In this document: positions 55,879 to 64,000 of the stretch, piece after piece
How the letters are laid out: the number at the start of each line of letters is the position of its first letter
Position numbering within the stretch: position 1 is the stretch's first letter
NCBI GenBank assembly: GCA_001939145.1
Contig: LSRX01000589.1
Location: 152,959-216,958 of the forward strand
Reading direction: 5' to 3'
DNA from: Symbiodinium microadriaticum
Taxonomy: Eukaryota; Sar; Dinophyceae; Suessiales; Symbiodiniaceae
DNA: 64,000 bases
The notes under the pieces: model-generated
Seen by the model: only the letters and a program-made list of their open reading frames with translations
Told to the model about the DNA's origin: nothing
Databases searched by the model: none
Program-made: the position numbers and the translations under genes

Positions 55879-58800
55879 ATGGCCGGCCGGAGGACGATGT
55901 GCATTGTTGACATGCCCCGATGGTCGAAGAAGATTCCGCCTGCGCAGGACCACTACCGAGTACTTGGCGTGCTGGGCAAGGGATCCTTCGGTGTTGTTCG
56001 GAAAGTCCAATGCCGGCAGACAAAGGCCATGCGCGTGACACTGGCTTGCAAGACACTGCACAGTACTCCGTCGCTGCGGGTCCGTGTGTAGGTACCTTTG
56101 TTATGAAAGATAGCTCGGATTCCCAGCCGAGGATGAAGATCGTTGACAAGCAGAAGGCTTTGAGTGGAGGATATCCCTTGAAGCTGATCATGGAAGAGAT
56201 CGACAAGCTCAAGTCGCTGGATCACCCAGCTGTTCTGCGACTTTTTGCCGCTTAGCTGTCAATGGCAGACGGGAGGCTGCACGCCGCACTGGAAGACTTG
56301 CTCACTCACTGTTGAGGCACTGAACCACAGGGTAGCAATGCGTGAAACTGAGGAGTACTACGCTGACTCCAGATCCCTTTACTTGATCACGGACCTCCTT
56401 CCAGGCTCCGAGCCTCTCTGCCCTTCCTTTGCCGCCTTGGAGTCGGTGCCAGAGCTGCAGGTGGGGACTTGCTCGAGGCGGTTGAGAAGTCGCGCCTTGG
56501 CAAAATACACACAAAAAAAAGGGCTTTACACGCGCGAACTGCGCAGAGCGACTCCGGAAATCAGGTATGCCGAGAAGAAGCAACTGCCAGAAGCATGGGC
56601 AACCTGGCCGCATGCAAGCAGAATGGGTGCTGAGGAGGACAGTCTGCACAAGGTGCTCTGACCTGAGGTTGCCGCAGTCTTCAGGCAAGCCTGTGAAGGC
56701 GTGGCGTACTGTGTCTTGGTTGCAGGAATGAATGGAGCAGGGTCCGGTGTTGCATTCGCACAGCCGTTGAAGCTGAGGTCATGCCAAGGGCGTGATGCAC
56801 AAAGACTTGAAGCTTGAGAACATTATGCGTCTCGGAAGAATCGAGGATAAATGCCCACTCTGGATCTGGGCTTGAAGATAGCCAGTGCCCAACGCAGGTG
56901 ATAAGGTGTGCTTTGCCAGGAAGGTAGGCCGCCAACATGTCAGTGGTTTGTTCGCTCCAGGCTGTGTTCCATTGATCCTCCTGAAGCCGTTGTCATCGAC
57001 GTGGGCTTGGCGGAGCTCTTCCCCCCTTCTCAGGCATGCGTCTTGCAAGGGATTTGTCGGCTGTTGTAGGGGGAACCCATCATGGATGATAGTTCCTCTC
57101 GAGCCCTTCAGGCCGACTCCTTTAAGTCCGCAGATGCCGCCGGAACCCTGGCGACCATGGCTCCGGAGGCAGAGGGGGAAGGGGGGGAGTCGCAGCTCTT
57201 CCCTTCAGAGCTGGTCATAGCAATGTGCAAACATGTGTTGGCATTTAGGAGCTAATTAAGATCCGAAGTCCAGAAGAACTTCGCCCACGATTGACGCAAC
57301 CACCCCAGTCGCCAAGCCATAATTACGGGTAGACGGGTAGACCGATAAACCCCCGAGTGTAGAGTAGGGAAAAGAGCCAAAGCAAGCGCCGAAGCCCGGC
57401 ATAGCCCGGCAGCCAACGCAAACACCACTGTTTGGGCATGAATGCACTAGCAGCATAAATTGAATTCGTCATGAGCAGCCTCATCACGAGGAAGGGTAGG
57501 AGTAGGAGTAGGGCCCGTCGACTCCTGAAGCCGGACCCTCCGCAGGTAATTCGTGGAAGCTTCTGCGCAACGCGGGCCGCACCCAGACCTCCTCCATGCC
57601 GGCAGTATGAGCCGAGCTGTAAAGATCAACAATCCACAGGGTGATAGCATTGGGGTTTAGGGGCTTAGAATGGTGGGTTCAAGCCTTCAGCTGCCTCAGT
57701 GGCTCCTGGCCTGACATACTGGTGCTCAATCCCCCGATGCCAAGGCAAAGTGCGATGTGCGGCGAGCTTAGCGCACCAATCACTTGCGAGGACTTCACAG
57801 GGGCTTGATATATCCTCGGCTTCTGCCTCTCTTCTATACATACATGTACATGGATGATGCCTATAATATGTGTTTCTGTTCTTTTGCGCATTCTTGCAGG
57901 TATTCGCGTCGCTCTTTGTCATGGTCGTGTGCTGTTGGCTTGTGACCATATGCCTTTGAATGTGTGTGTGTGTGTATGTATATCTCTCTCTCTCTATATA
58001 TATATATAATATCTCTCTGTATATATGTATATATGCTTGCACATCTCCTCCTCGTCCTCCTCCTCCTCCTCCTCCTGCTCCTCCTCCTCCTGCTCCTCCT
58101 CATCCTCCTCAGGCAAGTCAAGACATCCATGCATGCGTACAAGCGAGCAAGCGCATAGCGAGAGATATTCAAGAATGACAAGGCACACTGGCTTTGCAAG
58201 TAAACTCTAAACACAAAGCGCAGATAGATAGATATATAGATAGACACATAGACAGACACAGTTATGCTTGTGACTTCTTGCAAAAAGCCCATGGTCAGCC
58301 ACTCCCCTTCCGAGCTCTCCTATGACTTTCAACAGGTCCGATGTGCAAAGCCTCCTCCGGACCATTTTACTGTTGCTTCGAACCTTCATGTTCGCACCTC
58401 GTCTAGGTGCGCTGAAACGCGAATGTCGAACTGAGGTGGTCATTGGGCTGCTGCAGCTTTTCTGCATACGGGGCCTCACAGAATCTAACATTGATGCTTC
58501 TGTGCCAGTCCGGGCAGGATGTCAAGTCTGGCTGCCATAAGCATTCCTTGCTACGCGGAAAGGTCTCTATGCGCTGCTGTGCACACGGCCGAGACGGCTC
58601 AGAGACTCGCCCCTCCCGGAGGATGCGAAGCCCGAAGATGACGACCCCAGCTGCCCCTCAGCCAGAATCGGGGTGCGCAGGAGAAATTTTGGTGCACGCA
58701 CTTCTCTTCGGTTTCGTTTATGGCCCCTGTTGCTCTTCTTCCTTTGTGATGGAGACTTGGCTTTGGGCAGCCCAGGTTACTACAACTACTTCTATCCATT

Positions 58801-59862
58801 CAGGCCACCCCTTGGCGAGTCTCGCGCAGAGCCCCGGCTGAAATGGGACGCTGATTCTAACTGGAGCTGAAGCCTGTGAGCTTCAAGTCCGACCATAATT
58901 ACCAAGACACCGTTTGCAGGGGTTCGCCATTGGAGAATGCAAGAGTTTGCACTGAAGATCTGGCCAGGGGGCTTACATGGACATTTTATAGCATCACACT
59001 GCACTGCACTAACCTCGAGCGGTGCGAATACTGTAGTGGACTCTCGACAGTTGCGAAATCGCTTGGCGAGGAGCTCAAGGCTTACATCGAGCGGCAGAGG
59101 CGGGGCCCAGATTTGGCTCGCTTGCGCTGCTCCGCTGTTGCTGACGCCGCTGGGCGTCGAAAGAGCGGAGATGGGATTGCGCAGACCGCTAACGGTGAAC
59201 ACCAGAAGCACGGATGTAGGATGATTAGTGCTGGGTTCTTCTATATTGCTTTGCCTTAAACGCATGAGGATTCTACTGTAAAAGGTGTCCTTTCGGGTCT
59301 CTTGGAGGCTTAGATTTGGGGCCTGGGGCCTGGTCGAATTTGGGATGATGAGGAAGATCGTGTTACATCAAGTGAAGTGCAGACAAGAACCGGGCCCCTG
59401 GCTGTTGCCGCATAAGTCACAAGGTTTGGTTCAGGGCATCGTGATTGGAGTTGGTGTTGGGCTGGAGCTGTTAGCAACTAGCTTCATCTAGCTCGTTACA
59501 GTTGGTGACCGGCCGTTTCTAAACAGTGCTGTCGTTTGGGATGGATGGTTGTGCACATGTAGCTTTGCGCATCCTAGAGGCGGATCCGCTTGTATCCCAG
59601 GACTTGGTCAAGGAGCTCCTGACATTTGATGAACCTTCCAGGCTGGTCAGCTTCTTGCGGTTTAAGACTGTGGGAAGTCAGAACATCGACCTCTGCAAGA
59701 GCACGGCCATGGTGCAGATGCCGGATTCGAATTCGGCTGTACACGACACCCAACACAGCAGTTCAAGTTCAGCCCTAAACCCAGACAGGCGCCCACATTT
59801 TCAAGCCAGGCCGCACCTGATGGCCGTCCTAACTCACCGGTGGCTACAAGAGTCCCGGGAGC
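55879..59862 (+). CDS. CDPK-like protein kinase 2, kinase domain (multi-exon)
   Basis: ATG at 55879. Exons: YRVLGVLGKGSFGVVRKVQC (55960-56030); MKIVDKQKALSGGYPLKLIM with the catalytic Lys, to VLRLF (56131-56246); EYYADSRSLYLITDLLP (56353-56404); GGDLLEAVEKSRLGK (56461 on); VAAVFRQACEGVAYC ending 56710; HAKGVMHKDLKLENIMRL (56778 on); VVIDVGLAELFPP (56987-57033); ADSFKSADAAGTLATMAPE (57112-57168); AYIERQRRGPDLARL (near 59080); ILEADP/KELLTFD (59565-59630); RPHLMAVLTHRWLQ (59803 on). Introns 56247-56352, 56405-56460 and 57034-57111 are GC-AG; 56711-56777 is GT-AG. HRD is HKD, DFG is DVG; catalytic residues are retained. The segment with WSLG between 57.2 and 59.0 kb is not found. Confidence 0.85.
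57957..58118. repeat. GT, TA and TCC microsatellites in a kinase intron
   Basis: (GT)n at 57960-57975, TA/TC runs to 58035, then (TCC)n at 58047-58113 (poly-Glu if read on the minus strand). Confidence 0.9.
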
Positions 59863-60430
59863 GGGAGCAGGTTTTAGGAGACCCCGACGGCTTGGGTGCA
59901 GCAATAAGCTCTTCGTTTACTTCTGAGATAAGGACCTGAAGTTGCTTCAGCATGAGTTAGTCCTGACATTTTACAGACGGCTTTAAGGATCTTGAGGTGG
60001 TGTCGCGTCGTAGGACTTTTCGGACACGGGATGGGCCTCAGAGTTTTCTGTTTGTGGAAAGAGCTTCCATACGGATCGTGAGAGCGCAGAGTTGCAAGAT
60101 CACTTTGCTAGGAGCCGGGCAAGTGGATAGCTGCTAGGCTGCGATGGAGGGGTGCGAAGTCCAGGTCCTGGCTTTGCATATCGCAGATCATCACATTCAG
60201 TGTCTAAGAACGCTGAATTTGCACCCGATGGCCGCAGCAAGAAGTGAATTCGCGGCTGGTAGCAGGGTGCGAGAAGAAACCTATGCTTGTCATGGTACTC
60301 GTGATTTGAGGTTTGCTTCAGTTTCACCGGACCAACGCGCTGGCGCAGGCGAGGATCTTGAAGAGAACTGGAAGAGTGCACCCGTGAGTCACTCGCAAGA
60401 AGCGCAGGGCGGTACTTGATGCCAGGCGGT

Positions 60431-60506
60431 GCTGCTGGACATGGCATCGCAGCTGCCACTTGCACAGTTGCGGGAGCTGACACAGCTCTTCGAGTCCATG
60501 GATAAG
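60431..60506 (+). CDS. Kinase 2, start of EF-hand 1
   Basis: Reads LLDMASQLPLAQLRELTQLF, then ESMDK, ending at 60506. The first residues match the start of the calmodulin-like domain of CDPKs. The frame then leaves protein-like sequence inside the EF-hand loop. Confidence 0.75.
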
Positions 60507-60713
60507 GACTTACAAAGCCTGCTGGCCCTGCCACTGCAGTTGTACCCTCACCACATCTGGCGTGCCGACGTTGTTGCTTCAGTGACTGTAGTGGGCTTTG
60601 AAATTGGGATCTCAGCTCGGCCGCCCATTACTGAATTAGCGGCCAGATCCGCAAATAGGTACAAGGGGCCAAGACTTTAACTTCCAGATGTGCGGGAGCT
60701 GGTCAGTGAGCAG

Positions 60714-60780
60714 GACGGAAACGGAATGCTGGATCGGGGAGAGCTCACCGAAGCGCTCATGAAGGCGTGTTCATTCCAGG
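60714..60780 (+). CDS. Kinase 2, rest of EF-hand 1
   Basis: After GAGCAG at 60713 the frame reads DGNGMLDRGELTEALMKA. Joined to MDK from 60506, it gives DKDGNGMLDRGE, a complete 12-residue calcium loop. The intron 60507-60713 (207 nt) would start GACTTA and end CAG, with AGGAC repeated at both ends. Confidence 0.65.
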
Positions 60781-60814
60781 GCACAAGCGGCGCCCGAATC
60801 GGGAACTGTCCATC

Positions 60815-60857
60815 GAAGCTTAGCCGGGGTGACGGCTTCATGTCCTACATCATTGGA
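60815..60857 (+). CDS. Kinase 2, possible EF-hand 2 remnant
   Basis: Reads SRGDGFMSYIIG, the second half of an EF-hand loop (GDGFMSY). The first half, with D1 and D3, should come from another exon. Confidence 0.4.
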
Positions 60858-60859
60858 TA

Positions 60860-61660
60860 GATGGATAGCTTACATGTAGAAGCTCAGAATAGGTCAGAGC
60901 TTTTGGAGTGCGCAATCAGAACTCGTACAGCCATCAAAAAATATGCCAGGTATGCATAGTCAATCACAGTAAGGATAGTCACGGTAGTCATATGTTAGTT
61001 CCATTTTGTCAGCTTTCAATTTCCCGCACTGTCACACGTGTGTATGGCTGTGTCTGAGCACACGTAAGAATAGGCGGATCGACGTGTACAGTTGCGCGTG
61101 CACATTGCAGGCCGCATTCGCTGGGGAGTAGGCCTCGTCATTGTTGAATCGTGCTCCCGTCAAAGTGCCGTGCAGTTCTGGGCTGCACATCGTGCTCCCG
61201 CCACATCGCCGTGCGTATGTTGGTTGGGATTCGTGATTAATCGTGCTGTAAACAGTTTGGAGTGCCGGCCACACTGTGCTGCCTCTCATGAGCCTTAGCC
61301 GAGGCTGGCACTAGGCCAGGCCCGCCGTTGCCCGAGCGGCATGGAAATCCGAAGCTCCGAGCCTCCCCAACGCTCCGCGTTCGAAGGGATCGTTTTCTCT
61401 AGACTCTAGAAGGGGTGCCAGATCATGCAGCAGCGGGAACCGCAGCAAGATGGGAACATGGCGCAAAGTTGCTTGTCCCCCTGCAGACCCTCTCCGAGCG
61501 TGAGCGTCGAAACCCTTGGCAAGGCTCGGGCCGTGGAACGACCCGGAGCCTGGCTAATCATTGAAGAAAAACCAGCGCCACAAGAAACATTCAAGACTAT
61601 TTACAGTGTCAGGAAGTTGAGTCTTCAGTTTGTCCTGAGGCAGGATTGGAGCCCGAGCCC
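60860..61660. other. Intron-like, nothing recognised
   Basis: No EF-hand or other domain visible between the EF-hand 2 remnant and EF-hand 3 of kinase 2. Confidence 0.4.
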
Positions 61661-61669
61661 GCACGTCAA

Positions 61670-61735
61670 GCCGCCGTTCGGCTCTTGGATGATGGCGGTG
61701 GCTCTGTGGAATTCTCCCGCCTCTCGGGCTTGACC
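61670..61735 (+). CDS. Kinase 2, degenerate EF-hand 3
   Basis: Reads AVRLLDDGGGSVEFSRLSG. It looks like an EF-hand loop one residue short, with Leu at the last position; probably a weak or non-binding site. Confidence 0.5.
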
Positions 61736-62472
61736 TTGATATCAGTGAGGGCTTCGGAGTTTGCTCTGCAGGGTTTCAATGAAGGTGACCTTGCACCAAG
61801 CGTGTGCGTCAGCCTGCGACCAGCTGTCGTTGAGTGTGAGTCGCTGGCAATCAACTCAGAGCAGGTAGCACGACAGGCTCACCGTCTAGTTTTCATTCAC
61901 CACCACACAAACACGATGCCCAGGCGGCTAGGTACAAGTAGACCATCATGAGCTATCACCACGAGATGCCTGTTGTTGCCTTGAGCAGCCACAAAAACAC
62001 TCGCCGTTGTGAGAGTCGCGGTCGTCGTCGTCATTCTCAAGGTCTCAAACTCGTTCTCGCAGCAAGACCCGGACTGTAAGAACAGTAGGAGGAGGAAGAG
62101 GATGAGCCCAGCGGCCGGATATGCCAGGCTTTGTGGCCGCGTTGGTTCCGTCGTGTCGAGAGCTCCTCACAGCCCCCTGACATGCAATCGGCGATAGAGT
62201 CGTGTCCACATCTTCGTCCACGGCTTTTGGAATCGCGTCTCGAGGCCAAACTGCTTCGAAGCAGCTTCGACAGGCGTTCAGCCGTTCCCTTTGCGGACAC
62301 ATGACATGAAGGTTTAGCGGTTTCTGGCCACATCTCGTGTTTGAGCATTATGTCATTACATGATGCTAGCCTGGACTCGTGACAGGCTGGATGAGAACGG
62401 CTCCTTGGTCGCCAAGACTTGTATATTGGCAGGGGTTTCCTGTCCCGGAGCACTAACCGCTAGCCTCTAGCA

Positions 62473-62560
62473 CCTGACATTGGACGATGCAGGCGATGGC
62501 TTCGTAAGCCGCGCGGAGTTACAGCGCTTGCTGGAGAGAGCTGGATCCAGACTGTCGCAT
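62473..62560 (+). CDS. Kinase 2, EF-hand 4
   Basis: Reads LTLDDAGDGFVSRAELQRLL. DDAGDGFVSRAE is a 12-residue loop with D1, D5, G6 and E12 but Ala at position 3. A G-run (62596-62609) follows shortly. Confidence 0.65.
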
Positions 62561-62779
62561 GCGCAGCAGCAGCTGGAAAAGTGCCTTGGATCTCCGGGGG
62601 GGGGGGGGGTTCTTCGCCGGAGGTTCATTTCAGACGACTTCGAACTCCGTTCATGCGTGTCCGAAGATGGATGATGGATTGCGCGTTCTGCTATCGTTGT
62701 CGGCAGTACAACGTACGGCTTTGCCACAATCAGACTGAGCTGCCTTGCCCCGGCAAGGAAAGACAGGCATTCAGTGACT

Positions 62780-62872
62780 CAGCAGAAGAGCGATCGTGTG
62801 CCAGACTCCTCAGACGAGGACCCTTTTCACAACAGCCTTGCACGTAGGGCGTTCCTGAAATCCATACATGGT
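62780..62872 (+). CDS. Candidate exon after kinase 2
   Basis: Reads DRVPDSSDEDPFHNSLARRA, then FLKSIHG. Acidic then basic helix; could be the C-terminal tail of kinase 2 or the next gene. Confidence 0.3.
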
Positions 62873-62879
62873 GAGCCTG

Positions 62880-64000
62880 GCCTGCCCTGTGCGAGTTGCG
62901 AGGGTCAAAATCCGTATCCCCTGCAGCTGTGGATCACTCACAGTGTCTCCCTGCTCTGAAGAGCCCCGATTTCTTGTCGCTGTCATTCCTTCTGTGCCTC
63001 TTGCTGCCTCTCTCACTCTGTGTCTCACTCATCCCGATCCGTCGAAGTGTTCATCGATCCCCAGAGCGAAATGCTTGAGTGCGGCACATCACAGAAACAC
63101 TTCTGCGAAGCACATTTCTTCTTTGCCCTCAGCTAGTGGTGCCAGCTACCAACGACAGCTTTTTTTCCGTTCAACCCTTGGCTGCAGGATGTTTGCCCCT
63201 CGAGCGAGTCCAAGCGCCTCCGGGCTGCGAAAGCAGCGCGGAAAGCCTTCGACAACATAAGCAGCTTGGCCCCAGCTTGGCTATGACAGGTGCACGGTCC
63301 ACAGCTGCAGGAAGCTGAGCTCGGAGAAAGCTGAGGTGGTGAAGGGCGCGTGCGCGTCTCCTTCGAATCCTTGCAGAAGCTGCTGGGAATCTCGGCATGC
63401 CTTGGGTCCTAAGTGTGGTCGCCCTGTCCCATCGTGAAAGTTTCAGTGGCACGACGTATTCTGAGGAGATTTTACCTCCTGAAGCGGCTGGGCCAGCAGT
63501 GGATGAGTCAAAGAGTCAAAGGGAGGGCTCCTTGAAATTCGGGATATTCCATTTTTCTATGATTCCGGGGCCCTTACAACAAGGACCTTGTGGCTTCGGG
63601 TCGATCAGGGGCCATATCCCAAGTCTCGGCTCCTAAGCCGAAGCTCAGAACTTCCTGCAACCGAAGGCTGCGCAGCACGCGGATTTATGAGTCGGGAAAA
63701 GGTGAGCGAGTTCAGTGAAATGATGCTGAACGCGCCGGCAGGGATTGCAGAGTCCTCTACAAGTGATTTCAAAAATTCAGCTGCCTGCTAAGGCTGCTGG
63801 TCCGCAAACACATCAGGCAATCGGAGGTAGAGAGACTTCAGACTTCAACCTATACAAGTATAGTAGGCTAAGGTTGTTTGCGGAAGCTAGCTGGAGATTG
63901 CGAAGCAAACCCGGCCACAATCCTTGGCCCTCAGCCGCAAGGAATGGATCACACAGAGCTTCAAACCAGTCCCTTACAGTAACGCTGCTTCATTGGGCCA
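62880..64000. other. No gene assigned at the right edge
   Basis: A + frame near 63685 reads MSREKVSEFSEMMLNAPAGI, possibly an exon cut off by the window edge. Nothing else is convincing. Confidence 0.3.

Noticed and set aside
58025-58188. Poly-Glu (minus) or poly-Ser/Pro (plus) ORFs
   Set aside because: They come from the TCC microsatellite in an intron of kinase 2.
1-64000. tRNA, rRNA or CRISPR features
   Set aside because: I saw no cloverleaf-like box A/box B pair, no rRNA core sequence and no regularly spaced direct repeats of CRISPR type; the tandem repeats present have no spacer structure.

Overview
The window looks like nuclear DNA of a dinoflagellate, most plausibly a Symbiodiniaceae-like species. 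The evidence is: (i) reading frames that only make sense across many short introns, with GC-AG, GT-AG and probably GA-AG boundaries; (ii) CDPK-type kinases with EF-hands; (iii) plant-type CCCTAAA/TTTAGGG telomere-like repeats at interstitial sites; (iv) a reverse transcriptase of the SLACS/CRE-like non-LTR type common in dinoflagellates; (v) a KA-rich intronless gene with what looks like a worn spliced-leader relic just before its ATG; (vi) large GT, ATGT and CA microsatellites. The assignment is inferred from sequence features, not from a database search. Almost every supported host exon between about 10 and 63 kb is on the + strand, as expected for unidirectional dinoflagellate gene blocks. 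Because genes are split into exons often only 27-120 nt long, long open frames are a poor guide here and most are shadows; many real exons are shorter than any long ORF.

Layout. 0.3-1.8 kb: intronless KA-rich protein, minus strand. 2.7-5.3 kb: two copies of the same non-LTR reverse transcriptase facing each other, one worn, one open, separated by a degenerate tandem repeat; the open copy stops flush against TTTAGGG repeats. 5.45-6.25 kb: four-copy tandem repeat of about 200 bp. 8.3-8.9 kb: unassigned ORF. 10.0-15.3 kb: a coiled-coil protein gene built of many microexons. 15.6-17.9 kb: MORN-repeat protein gene. 19.2 kb: small membrane-protein exon. 21.0-21.8 kb: large compound microsatellite. 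22.1-24.8 kb: further coiled-coil exons. 26.6-31.4 kb: microsatellite-rich, with telomere-like patches and a terminal exon carrying a membrane segment. 34.8-35.4 kb: alpha/beta-hydrolase gene. 36.0-36.8 kb: eight-copy tandem repeat of about 100 bp. 39.8-41.8 kb: cupin-domain gene. 41.8-42.5 kb: possible DIRS-like fossil.

44.3-48.9 kb and 55.9-62.6 kb hold two paralogous CDPK-like genes in tandem: kinase domain followed by EF-hands. Both carry HKD instead of HRD and DLG or DVG instead of DFG, both have an intron directly after the APE motif, and both have a probable GA-AG intron at the same place inside an EF-hand loop, flanked by AGGAC direct repeats. Between them lie a Pro/Ser-rich gene (50.5-51.8 kb) and, at 53.3-55.7 kb, a series of in-frame phase-1 microexons, each opening with a Gly-Glu-Glu-x-Lys-Ala-Asp-x-Arg-like motif.

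The strongest candidates for something undescribed are this symmetric microexon array, the shared intron within an EF-hand loop of the tandem kinases, the telomere-repeat-flanked reverse transcriptase pair, and the two satellite families.
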